A stretch of 64,000 nt of DNA. It comes from Cryptomeria japonica (lineage: Eukaryota > Streptophyta > Pinopsida > Cupressales > Cupressaceae). The stretch covers positions 814,098,569 to 814,162,568 of the forward strand of contig NC_081414.1 in assembly GCF_030272615.1 (NCBI RefSeq), in the 5' to 3' direction. The translations under genes and the position numbers were made by a program. The number at the start of each line of letters is the position of its first letter. Position 1 is the stretch's first letter. The notes under the pieces are model-generated. The model was not told the origin of the DNA, searched no databases, and was given only the letters and a program-made list of their open reading frames with translations. Shown here piece after piece: positions 34,761 to 46,243 of this stretch.

Positions 34761-35229
34761 GTAGGAGCACCTAGGATACCATCAAGCCTCTATGAGGCAA
34801 AGTATGGATCTTTTATGTTTTAAGGGATGAGAGTTGTAAGTAAGGTCATCAAGAACATGTGTGATGTAATAAGGTCACTAAGACCATTGGTTTGTGTATG
34901 GAGTCTTAGTAGGAGTCATGTTGCCAAAATTTATCCAAGTTGTCATTATGGGAGAAATGTGTAGTCATGGGTCCAACATGGTATTTTATAATGTATAAAG
35001 GTCATATGGACCTATTTGTATAACTTTTGCGTCATACTTGTCCTAGGTTGAGTCTAGTATTAATTTTGGACAAAGTTACTCATTTTTTTGTCACTATTGT
35101 TACAAGCGACTTTTGCATTTTTGGCTAGATGGAAGTTAGTTTGTTGAACCAAGTTTAAAAAGCAGTTATACCCGTTGAGGAGGCTTGGAAACCATTTAAG
35201 TAAGCCCATCCTCGAGCCATAGAGAGGTT
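34761..35229. other. Unassigned spacer left of the coding-like flank
   Basis: No open frame of note. The texture (TTTATAATGTATAAAGGTCAT near 34992) would suit an LTR or host leader, but nothing decides it. Confidence 0.4.
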
Positions 35230-35466
35230 GTGTTGGTTCCCAAAATAAACGGGTTTACACTGCCACCGAGCAGAGACCAAGTTGATTCCTCCAAATACCT
35301 ATGGAAAGCCACTTCCAACTATCAACATCCGTCAAGTTTGGACCAACTTCAACAAGGATACAATATCCTTCTACACTTCGGGCTCAACAAAACTCGGGAG
35401 GGTAATCCCTTCAATGAACTTCCTGGTCTCAACAACAATACTCAAGAATTTACTAAAAACAAAGCT
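35230..35466 (+). pseudogene. Coding-like sequence cut by the Copia insertion, left part
   Basis: About 79 codons are open on the plus strand up to the exact start of the Copia 5' LTR: KINGFTLPPSRDQVDSSKYL, then WKATSNYQHPSSLDQLQQGY, LLHFGLNKTREGNPFNELPG and TQEFTKNKA. Composition is protein-like, and a short coding-like segment resumes just beyond the 3' LTR. I do not recognise the protein, and no ATG is evident at its beginning, so it may be an exon interior. Confidence 0.4.
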
Positions 35467-37075
35467 TGTTGGCATTATGTGAACCAGCATGAAGACATAA
35501 TGATATTGTATGTTGTCATTGATGTCAATATGAGACATGGTGTGAACCGACACATGTGATAGGTGAAAAGAGAGAGGAACTGGCATATGTATGAACCAGT
35601 TTATATGCCAAAGTGAAGTGGCATGTTTGTTCAAGATGAATCGGCATGTAGCTATGGGAACCAGCACATGGAAGCATTGTATGACTACCGGTTGGTAGGT
35701 AGCCTCCAATTCAGGATTTCCGGTTGGGGTACCTCAAGTCTGTGTGACTCAATTGGTGATCTTTGTGTGATGAGTTAGCAGTATAATGGAGAACAAATCA
35801 TGTTGCCACGTAAGCTCTGTGCGCGTGAAGGATCTTGCATGAAGAAGACTATTCCTATCCACCTCGAGAATGTGCGAAGTCTATCAAATGGTGATAACAC
35901 GTGATGGGTTATCAGCCACCATGAAATCGGTGGAAAATGGACGATGGAGAATGTCTTGAGATCAATTCAAGACTGTTGCATTTAATGCAATATGATTCAA
36001 CGATCAGGATTGAACTGCTTGAATTACTTAACCTAACAGGTTTAGGGTTTAGGGTTTTTGCTACTGACCTGTCTGTTTCCTATAAGGTCGATGTTGTGTT
36101 CTTTCTAAGGTTGTTAGCAAAATTTGTGAATGTGTATCCAAGGGAAGTGATACGTGATTCTTGCCAGACCAAAGGAGAGAAGAGATACCTGCAAAGTGAA
36201 TGTGCAGAAGGTAAAGAGGAGCCTAAACGGATCTGCATTACCATTGAGTGTTGTTAACAGATCATTGTAATTCCTGTTGATCTCTAACCATTTCAACAAT
36301 TGTAAAATCCCCTAACAGAGTAGCCTTAACTGGCTTGATTCAAAATCCCTTAACAGGGTGGTCTTAACAGGCTTGATTCAAATCCCTTAACCGGGTAACT
36401 CGAGGTTAATGAGTTTTGAGAAGCTATAGAGCTCTGGAGATCCTTTAGCTATTAAGTTCTTGAAATTATCTAACAAGGTGACCCTACCGGGTTTAGCCCT
36501 TAACCGATTATTATAGCTATCCCTTAACCGAGTGATCCCTAACAGGATCGGCTCCTAGCAAAACCCATTTTAATGTCTTTAACCGGACAAGGCTCCTAAT
36601 AGAGTGGACTTCAAAAGAGTTCAAAAGCAACTTGTGGGTATTCATCCCCACCGCGGTTTTTCCCAGTTGGGTTTCCACGTGAAAAATATGTGTGTCATGC
36701 GTGATGCTTCTATCTTGTGATGCTTTGTTATTACCTATTGAGCATATGATGGTTCTATGTTTTATGCCTGTCTGTAAAACATACTGAACTAACTGTTGTA
36801 AGGATCAAATGATAGTTTACTTATTCATGCATAAAAGTGAAATGGTAGTGTTGTTTTGAGTTAGGTGAAAAGATAAATGATCAATCGGTCAATACTTGTT
36901 TTAGACACTCTTGGCTTTACCAGTTGCAGTCTGTGTGGAAAAGGTATCCCTGTTTGTCAGTCATTTGGTGCATTTGCTGTCAAACCAATTTTGGACTGTA
37001 TTTGTGTTTGTACCGATTCACCCCCCCCCCCTCTCAGTACCGGTTTGGTACTAGTGGTTCATCATTAAGTTATCA
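35467..37075 (+). repeat. Copia 5' LTR
   Basis: It begins TGTTGGCATTATGTGAACC and ends TTATCA, in the TG...CA form. It matches 41479-43047 along its length. It contains a telomere-like TTTAGGGTTTAGGGTTTTT stretch (36041-36059), tandem AACCGGGT/TAACAGGGT-like words at 36300-36600 and a poly(C) run near 37021. Confidence 0.92.
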
Positions 37076-37077
37076 AT

Positions 37078-37089
37078 TGGTATCAGAGC
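37078..37089 (+). other. Copia primer-binding site, initiator Met tRNA
   Basis: TGGTATCAGAGC lies two bases after the 5' LTR and is the standard complement of the plant initiator methionine tRNA 3' end, used to prime minus-strand synthesis. Confidence 0.95.
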
Positions 37090-37142
37090 ACCTCCAGGTC
37101 CTCTGTGTTGTAAGCTTAACAGCTTGAAGAAAAGATCCTAGT

Positions 37143-40100
37143 CAAATGATGAAAAGGGAAGGTCCAAAGTTTAACAGGGAAAATTTCGGTATATGGAAAG
37201 ACAGGATGAAGATATTCATCAAAAGCATGGGTGTTCAACACTAGAGTTATGTTGAAAATGTATATGGTGTTCCTACTGGTACTTTCACCGATGACCAAAA
37301 GAGAGAGATACAAGAAAATGGGCAAGTCATGGAAACCCTCATCAGTAGTCTATCTGACATTGAGTTTATTGATGTTCAAGACAAGGCAAATCCCAAAGAG
37401 GTATGGGATGCTCTTGAAAATATTTATGGTGGTGATGAGCATGTAAAACGGGCTAAGGAAGAAAGCCTGAGAGGGAAGTTTGAAGACATGCAGATGATTG
37501 AAGGAGAGACCATTCAATAGTATGGAATTAGAATCAAAACGGTTGTTGGAAAAAATCAAGAGTGCAGGTGCTAAAATAGAAGATTCCACTATGGTAAGCA
37601 AAGTCCTGAGATCCCTATTGCCAGTCTATGCAATAAGGGTTGTTGTTATTTAGGAGTTGAGATCAATAGACAAGTCTAAGGTGTCCTTGGACTCCATCAT
37701 AGCCAAGTTGATAGCCTATGAGCCGAATAGTTTTGATGGCAGTGTTCAAAAGATAGAATCAACTTTTAAAGCCTCTGCTATACCATCCAGAAAAGGAAAA
37801 GAGACTAGCACTAGTGGGGAACCTAGTCAGAGCAGAGAAATGAATGATGAGGAGTTTTTGATGGAATTTGAAGCTCTTCTTGCCAGGAAATTTCCAAAAG
37901 GAACTGGTAAATACAAAGGTAAGCTCCCTTTGAAATGTTTTTCCTGTAATCAGATATAACATATTGCTTTGAACTGTCCTAATAGCGACAACAAGGATAA
38001 ACTGGAAAGGTTCAGGAAATTCAAAAGAGGAAACCGAAGAAACTATTTTGTGGCAGTTGATGAAGGTGTCACAGATGAGGAATCAGAAGATGAAGAGAAT
38101 GAAGACATTGTGTTTGTTGCTGTAAAGGAAGATGTGGTAGACAAGAAGGCCCTTGTCTCTTGGTTTGATAATTCAAATGAGTGGATCATTGACAGTGGTT
38201 GTTCTCACCATATGACTGGTGAACAGAGCAAGTTTCTATCCTAAGAGAAGTATGATGGTGGTGTGGTTCGCTTCGGCAATGATGCACCATGCATGGTCAA
38301 AGGCAGAGGGTTCATCTCTTTGAATGGAAAGAGTAGTGCTGACAATGTGTACTGGGTTGATGGTCTCAGACACAACCTTCTAAGTGTTGCCCAACTAAAT
38401 GATAGTGGCCTCACTCTACAATTCAAGAATGGAGTTTGCAGAATCAAAGGAAAAGATGGTAAATTGGTGGCCACAGGCATGCAGACCAAAGGTAACTTAT
38501 TTCAGTTGAGTGCAAATGTAAGTACCTGTCTTATGGCTAAGCTTGATGATAGTTGGATATGGCATAGGAGACTCTATCATATAAACTTTGATAACATTGT
38601 AAAGGCTAGTAAGATCAAGGCAGTTAGAGGGTTGTCGGTGCTAAACAAACCGGATAATACCTTGTGTAGAGAGTGTCAATTGGGGAAAATGTCTTCCTCA
38701 ACTTTTAAAGGTAAATCTTTCACTGCTGACAACTTGTTTGATCTTGTGCATACTAATTTGTGTGGTCCTATGAAAACTAGGAGTGTGCAGGGTGATAGAT
38801 ACTTCATGATCCTCATTGATGACTACTCAAGAATGATGTGGGTCACGTTCTTGAAAGACAAGTTTGAAGCCTTTGGGAAATTCAAAGCTTTCAGAGCATT
38901 AGTGGAGAAGGAAAGCGGTAAAAGGATCAAGTGTCTCAAAACTGATCAGGGAGGGGAATTCACTTCTGGTGAATTCAACAAGTATTGTGAAGAATTTGGT
39001 ATCAAGAAACAGCTGTTTGCCCCCTGGACTCCACAACAGAATGGCTTAGCAGAGAGGAATAATCGGTCTGTGGTTGAAGCAACTAGAACCATGTTGATTC
39101 AAGGAAAGGTAGCTCACACCTTTTGGAGAGAAGCGGTGAGCACTACAGTCTACATTATGAACCGGGTACTCATCAAAAAAGGTAAGGACAAAACTCCTTA
39201 TGAGTATTGGACCGGTAAGACACCTGTGGTTAGCTACTTTAAGGTATTTGATAGCAAATGTTACATCAAGAGAAGTGAACATCAGGGCAAATTTGAAGCT
39301 AAATGTGATGAAGGAATATTTCTAGGATATTCCACCAAGAGTAAAACCTTCAAGTGCTATAACAATAGAACTCAGAGAATTATGGAAAGTATCAATGTAA
39401 GAGTTGATGAATCCTCTGAGAAAGCTGAGGAAACCGACAGTGAGCAAGCTATAAATGAACCAGTTGCAACCTTCTGGGAATCAGTTGTTAGTCAATCAAG
39501 TACCAATAACAGTGTTCCTGAACCGGTGAATGTTGAGACTGAAGAAGATGAGGATGAAGAAGAAAAGCAAGAAGAACCAGTTAAGACCATTCTTCGGTAT
39601 GTCAAGCTGAATCATGATCCTAAGCAGATCATAGGAGATAAGGATGCAGGAATCCTTACAAGAAGAAAGATCAGAGAAAACTCATGTATGATCTCTGAAT
39701 TTGAGCCTAAATCATTCAAAGAGGCTCATCAAGATGAAGACTGGATCAAGGCAATGGAAGAGGAACTTGACTGGATAGAGAAAAATGGTACATGGTCCTT
39801 GGTACCCAGACCAGAGCATAAAAATGTCATTGGCACCAAATGGGTGTTTAGAAACAAGTTGAATGAGGATGGCACAGTGATTAGAAATAAAGCCAAATTG
39901 GTGTGCAAAAGATATGCTCAAGAAGAAGGAGAAGACTATGGAGAAACCTTTGCTCCTGTAGCCAGATTGGAAGGAGTTTGTATGCTTCTTGCATATGCAG
40001 CTTTTAAAAGGTTCAAAGTATATCAGATGGATGTAAAATCTGCATTCCTAAATGGTGTACTATAAAGAAGAGGTATATATAGAGCAACCAGATGGGTTTT

Positions 40101-41239
40101 CCCTATCTGAAGACAGTGATATGGTGTGCAGGCTATATAAAGCCTTATATGGTCTAAAGAAAGCACCTAGGGCATTGTATGAGCGCCTACATTCCCATCT
40201 TGTGAAGATTGGATTTGAGAGAACAAGTGAAGATAACAATATCTACTTGAAGTCTGAAGGAGATCAGATCCTGATCTGTGAGGTTTTTGTTGATGACATT
40301 ATCTTTGGAGGAGATGACAAGATGAGTCATGAGTTTGTTAATGAGATGAAGAAAGAGTTTGAGATGTCACTCATAGGGGAGATTAAGTTCTTCATTGGAC
40401 TGCAGATCCAGTAGATGGAAGATGGAATCTTTATCACTCAGTCCAAATATGTCAAAGATATACTGAAGACCTTTGGCATGGAAGATAGCAAGCCGGTTGG
40501 TACACCGATGGTGACCAGTTGCAAATTGACAAAAGAGGATGATTCTGCACTGGTTGATGAGAAGGAATACCGATCAATGATTGGTAAGTTACATTATGTA
40601 GTGCACAGCAGACCGGATATTGCACATGCAGTTGGCATTACTGCAAGGTTCTAGAAGAGTCCAAGAGAATCCCACTTGATTGCAGTGAAGCGGATTCTTA
40701 GGTATCTGAAGGGAACAGTTGACTATGGATTGTGGTACCCATACAGTAATGATTTCGATCTGAAAGTGTTCACATATACTGATTGGGCAAGTAATGTGGA
40801 TGACCGAAAGAGCACAATCGATGGTGCATTCTTTCTCGGTGGTAGATTGGTTTCATGGATGAGTAAAAAGTAGAGTTGTATCTCTCAGTCTACAGTGGAA
40901 GCGAAGTATGTTGCAGCTTTCATGAACTACACTTAGACAATTTGGATGAAGCATGTACTAAAAGGCTTCAAGATCCATGTATCTGAACCGGTAAGTATAT
41001 TCTGTGATAACACAAGTGCTATCAATATATCAAAGAATCCAGTTTTACATTCTAGAACCAAGCATTTTGAGCTTAAGTATCATTTCTTGAGGGAAAAGGT
41101 TCAGAATAAAGAGATTGCACTAGAGCATGTGTCCAGTAAGGAGCAGTTAACAGACATATTCACCAAGCCCCTCCCAAAGACTACATTTGAGCACTTAAGA
41201 GGTGAATTAGGGGTATTGCCCCTTCAGAAGGTGAACTAA
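37143..41239 (+). pseudogene. Copia gag-pol region
   Basis: Domain order is gag with a CFSCNQ-type zinc knuckle near 37935, and protease with WIIDSGCSHHMTG near 38182. GAG-pre-integrase lies near 38560-38700 (WHRRLYH, CRECQLGK). The integrase core lies at 38740-39100 (LIDDYSR, CLKTDQGGEF, WTPQQNGLAERNNR). RT lies at 39830-40440 (GTKWVFRNKLNEDG, VYQMDVKSAFLNG, VFVDDIIFGG). RNase H reaches SRTKHFELKYHFLRE and DIFTKPLP near 41050-41175. The motif style resembles the Tork/TAR group, which I give as likely, not certain. The coding region carries about half a dozen breaks and is a fossil. Confidence 0.9.
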
Positions 41240-41478
41240 AAGTAATTGTTCCACATCAGTCAGGTATTGGAAAGACAAATTTTTGGTTGATTGATGTGTT
41301 GAAGGATGCTACTCCTTAGGGGGAGCAGCATGATGGAACTGAGATGCTTGTTCCTCCACTTTGGCATTGTTGTCAAAGGGGGAGGAGTGAAGCGAAAAGA
41401 TATCTGCAGCAAATGGGGAGAAGATGTGAAGCAGAGAAGATATCTTTGTATATTGTCATCAATGCCAAAGGGGGAGAT
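41240..41478 (+). other. Copia 3' untranslated region and polypurine tract
   Basis: AAAGGGGGAGA at 41467-41477 abuts the 3' LTR and is the polypurine tract that primes plus-strand synthesis. Two more G5 tracts lie upstream (TTAGGGGGAGC near 41317 and CAAAGGGGGAGG near 41374), an arrangement often seen in Copia elements. Confidence 0.85.
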
Positions 41479-43047
41479 TGTTGGCATTATGTGAACCGGC
41501 ATGAAGACATAATGATATTGTATGTTGTCATTGATGTCAATATGAGACATGGTGTGAACCGGCACATGTGATAGGTGAAAAGAGAGAAGAACTGGCATAT
41601 GTATGAACCGGTTTATATGCCAAAGTGAAGCGGCATGTTTGTTCAAGATGAACTGGCATGTAGTTATGGGAATCGGCACATGGAAGCATTGTATGACTAC
41701 CGGTTGGTAGGTAGCCTCCACTTCAGGATTTTCGGTTGGAGTACCTCAAGTTTGTGTGACTCAATTGGTGATCTTTGTATGATGAGTTAGCAGTATAATG
41801 GAGAACCGATCGTGTTGCCACGTAAGCTCTGTGTGCGTGAAGGATCTTGCATGAAGAAGACTATTCCTATCCACCTCGAGAATGTGTGAAGTCTGTCAAA
41901 CATGATAACGCGTGATGGGTTATCAGTCGCCATGAAATCAGTGGAAAATGGACGATGGAGAATGTCTTGAGATCTATTCAAGACTGTTGCATTTAATGCA
42001 GTATGATTCAATGGTCAGGATTGAACCGCTTGAATTGCTTAACCTAACAGGTTTAGGGTTTAGGGTTTTTGCTACCGACCTGTCTGTTTCCTATAAGGTC
42101 GATGTTGTGTTTCTTTCTAAGGTTGTTGGCAAAAGTTGTGAATGTGTATCCAAGGGAAGTGATACATGATTCTTGCCAGACCAAAGGAGAGAAGAGATAC
42201 CTGCAAAGTGAATGTGTAGAAGGTAAAGAGGAGCCTAAACGGATCTGCATTACCATTGAGTGTTGTTAACAGATCCTTGTAATTTCTGTTGATCTCTAAC
42301 CACTTCAACAGTTGTAAAAACCCCTAACAGGGTAGCCTTAACTGGCTTGATTCAAAATCCCTTAACAGGGTGGTCTTAACAGGCTTGATTCAAATCCCTT
42401 AACCGGGTAACTTGAGGTTAATGAGTTCTGAGAAGCTATAGAGCTTTGGAGATCCTTTAGCTATTGAGTTCTTGAAATCCTCTAACAAGGTGACCCTACC
42501 GGGTTTAGCCCTTAACTGGGTATTATAGCTATCCCTTAATCGAATGATCCCTAACAAGATCGGTTCCTAGCAGAACCTATTGTAATGTCTTTAACTGGAC
42601 AAGGCTCCTAACAGAGCGGACTTCAAAAGAGTTCAAAAGCAACTTGTGGGTATTCATCCCCACCGTGGTTTTTCCCAGTTGGGTTTCCACATGATGCTTT
42701 GTTATTACTTGTTGAGCATATGATGGTTCTGTATTTTATGCCTATCTATAAAACATACTGAACTAACTGTTGTAATGATCAGATAATAGTTTACCTGTTC
42801 ATGCATAAAAGTGAAATGGTAGTGTTGTTTTGAGTTAAGTGAAAAGCTAAGTGATCAACCGGTCAATACTTGTTTTAGACACTCTTGGCTTTACCGGTTG
42901 CAGTCTGTGTGGAAAAGGTATCCCTGTTTGTCAGTCATTTGGTGCATTTGCTGTCAAACCGGTTTTGGACTGTATTTGTGTTTGTATCGATTCACCCCCC
43001 CCATCTCAGTACCAGTTTGGTACTAGTGGTTCATCATTAAATTATCA
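41479..43047 (+). repeat. Copia 3' LTR
   Basis: It begins TGTTGGCATTATGTGAACC and ends TTATCA. It is slightly shorter than the 5' copy, mainly through an indel of about 40 bp near 42690. The telomere-like TTTAGGG words recur at 42052-42070. Confidence 0.92.
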
Positions 43048-43126
43048 CAGATTATCTCATAAAAGGGCTCAACAAAAAGGGAGAATGCTCAAGGATGGAA
43101 AATCCTTCAGTGATCCTCGACCTTAG
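43048..43126 (+). pseudogene. Coding-like sequence cut by the Copia insertion, right part
   Basis: About 25 codons follow the 3' LTR directly: RLSHKRAQQKGRMLKDGKSF, then SDPRP and a stop at 43124-43126. They read like a basic C-terminus and may be the end of the protein seen at 35230-35466. I do not recognise it, and the link is inference from position and composition. Confidence 0.35.
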
Positions 43127-46100
43127 GCTGGAGCATGAGATGGGCAGGACAACTTTTAGAAAATACATGAAAACTTAACAATGATATTTTGATATTTAAA
43201 GATTTGTTCTGAGGAATCACAAAGAAAACATACTAGAAACCGAAAACCTAATGACATTTGCTAGCAAATACTAGTGCCTTGTTCATTTGGGCTACAAAGT
43301 CTCTGAAACATTGTTGAAATCTGATAAAAAATTATCTAATAGCCGATTTAGTCTTGAACAATACTGCCTTACAATATTGTTCTGCCTACAATCCCTTACC
43401 CGAACTACTTATCAAATCCTGGTACAAGTCTTATTTCTCTGTAATTTCATTCAAGCATTTTCATTAACCCCTTGGACTAAAGCATAGAATGGAAAACTAC
43501 AGACATCATAAAAATTTAATAAACAAATGAAACCCTTGATCCCATTTGCTCAAAAGAAGATAAAATTACACGCTGGAGAGTAAAGATTAGAAAATATATT
43601 TGTATTAGTATCATAAGCTATCTTCTATCAAATAACAAATAACAATTTCAAATTACAAAATAACCCATTTGAAAAGAAACTTGTAACTACTTCATTACTT
43701 CTGCTCTGCAAAATGACATTACAGTTCCTACTATTTTTATGACTCTTCTAAAACTACATGGAACCTGACCCTGCAGAATGGACCTACTTTTACAAAGATC
43801 CTTCTTAGAAAATTCAAAACCCTAACTTATCCTTGATTTCCCTTTTATAGAAATCAAGGAAGCGACAAGGTTCAGGCCAAAAGACACGTGTCACCAAAAC
43901 CAAGCCAAAGAGGTTGTACACAATTTTCTTACAAAATATTCCTTATCTATATGTTGGTGCCCATGATGAGGTGGAACCAAAATCTTCAACTGATTATTGG
44001 TATAAATGAAATCACTTGAGTCGTGCCGATATCACCCAGACACTTCTGGATGGACCCTGAGATGCTCAATCTGCTCTACATAGCATTTCCCTTCCTGAAA
44101 AGGAAAACAGATCCCGATAAGAAATAAGATTTCCCACGAATTAGAGGAAAATCTCCAACCTTTATGCCCCAGATCAAAGGAAATGGAAAGACGAGCTTGG
44201 GGGTAAATATAATGTGTTGAGAAGGTGTTGCAGCTTCTATGTCGTTGCAGAGACGACTGGCTACCAATCCTTATTCGAACAAATCCTTCTTTCAGTTCCC
44301 TGTGAGCTCCTCTTGGAACACTCTACCAACAAATTGCAGAGTAAGAACAGAGGAGATGTCCTGGTGGCTTTTCCTGATAAGAAAAGGCTTTCACGCCCCC
44401 TCTGACAATCCTCTGATCTTTCACAACCCCTCTGACAATGAGCAACCTCATACCAAAGAAAAAACATTCATCCAGTGTCACAAAACATGAAACAACTCCA
44501 TACATAATTATGTTTGAACACCATCTTCTTACTGATGAAAATCTGTTCTCAAAAAAATGAAGAAGTTTGTATCCATTTCTACCCATTCTATCACCAACCT
44601 AGTAAATTTATAATCAGAATTCCATTAAAAGTGGCAATGCTAATCCATGTGAAGAATCATCATCGTGATATATTCTGCTCATCTTGCCAGCTATGGATTC
44701 CAACAATCATGCCTACAACTTAGGTCACCCTCATTTCTAGTCCATCACTCCATTGCCACCTGCATATATTCACCTCGCGTGAAAGATTTTGTTATGATCT
44801 TATTTCTTATTGAGTGTATAGTCTTCTACTTCAGGATTCCTGTCAACAAGAACTCTCTGAATTCATCAGTGAACTCATGATCCATCATATCTAAACCTGA
44901 AACTAATCCTGATCCTTTCACATCTCTAAGATATAATCCTTAATTGTCTAATCAGTCCTTTACCCAACAAGGACCTCTCACAAGCTTCCTCAGGGGTGAT
45001 TCGACATTCAAAACTTCAAACTCATCGCCATCAATCATAAGTTGACAAGTCTGCATCCTATTCATCCTATCTTTCCCACACGGGCTACGACCAATATCTT
45101 TAATTATCCCTTTTAATCTCAAATTTGAAACTCAATCGTGGATCTTTCCCAGCCTAGCAAATCTAACGATCATTATTTGTCGATACAACATTTGACCTTC
45201 CATCTGTATTCACGGACCCGCGAAGTCATGACTAATCAGCATTGTATCATCTTTTGACCAGACTCTGTCAAAGGCCCCACTGTAGGTCTTCCTAGTGATC
45301 CTGAGATACGTGGCATCATCTCGTGATGCCGCGATCCGTAACCTCCTTGCAACTTCCATTGTGGGAATACGGGGGCTGTTGGATCTGTTCACACTTTATT
45401 ACTTTGCACAATGCCTGTTAACCCTTTCAGAATTAAAAATCGGGCACCTTTTATCTCAGAACATAACATTGTCGTTCATCTTGAACACGTGCTAATTGAT
45501 AGGATTGTTAGTAAACCAATTTTTACCGCTTGAAAACCGAGGACACAAGGCTTCAGTGGGTTACACCGCTAGCTTGTCCTTTTCCTCTGAAGACACGTGG
45601 CATCATCTCGCGATGCCGCGATCTTTATCTTCACTGCACTTTCAAACACGGGGAAGCACCAACCGTCAAATCTGTTCTACTTTTATCAACCAGCTGAAAC
45701 ATTTAGGATTTTAGACTTAGGAAAAATGCGGGCGCAAGAACAAATATTAAAAGAGACTGACTATAGCGAAATCTTTTCTAAAACCGGTCTACCACAACTT
45801 AGTGCCTAGGAAATAAAATGGCCCCATAAATGGTAAACAACCCTTGCCCTTAGTGGAAAAATTAACGACGAGATATATCATTGCTAGGTTTTTCTTCACA
45901 AGACATAAGAAATTTTGACAAACCCAAAACCCTAGATCTTGAACCTTGACAGAGGATGCAAATAAAACCAGAAAAATCACTATTTAAGCTCAAAATTGAG
46001 AAATCTTATACAATCAATTTTCAGGGCTATCAAGTTGGATGGAAGTGGGTGTAAAAGCAAGCAACAAAGTTAATAAAGTTTCATTGTGTTTCCTGCAAAT

Positions 46101-46243
46101 TCTGAGTTTTCAGACGTGATAGTCTGATCAAGAGTTTTTTTTAATATTAAATCCTATTCATCTGCTTTTGGAATCCATTGGATATTGTTTAGGGATGAAT
46201 ATACTTTAATTTCCTCCTTGTGGCATTTGATTTCATTGTCATC
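43127..46243. other. Spacer between Copia and Tat elements
   Basis: No recognised gene. Short open frames at 44214-44490 and 45295-45809 lack domains. G-box words occur (GACACGTGTC near 43891, CACGTGG near 45594). The duplicated hairpin unit at 45250-45710 is the main structure. The last 300 bp contain CTATTTAAGC near 45981 and read like a promoter plus leader, but no coding start follows before the Tat-derived sequence. Confidence 0.45.
45250..45710. repeat. Diverged 287-bp tandem unit with G-box and hairpin core
   Basis: A 29-bp core, ACGTGGCATCATCTCG followed by [TC]GATGCCGCGATC, lies at 45308-45336 and 45595-45623 with one mismatch. Each core can fold (GGCATC/GATGCC). The second copy has a complete CACGTG G-box. 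Weaker similarity extends for about 100 bp on both sides. Confidence 0.65.

Larger units (their letters stand above)
35467..43047 (+). mobile_element. Ty1/Copia LTR retrotransposon, full structure, decayed
   Basis: This is a 7.6-kb Copia element with all parts in order: 5' LTR (35467-37075), primer-binding site (37078-37089), gag with CCHC knuckle (about 37143-38000), protease (about 38185), integrase (about 38530-39400), RT (about 39740-40440), RNase H (about 40750-41240), polypurine tract (41467-41477) and 3' LTR (41479-43047). Integrase before RT identifies Copia. The LTRs differ at roughly 4-5% of sites by eye in the first 200 bp, plus one indel of about 40 bp, so the insertion is old, probably several million years. 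The coding region is broken at about half a dozen places. No matching 5-bp target duplication is seen. Confidence 0.92.

Noticed and set aside
35462-43052. Target-site duplication for the Copia element
   Set aside because: The five bases before the 5' LTR (AAGCT) do not match those after the 3' LTR (CAGAT); no offset within the TG...CA termini gives a match.
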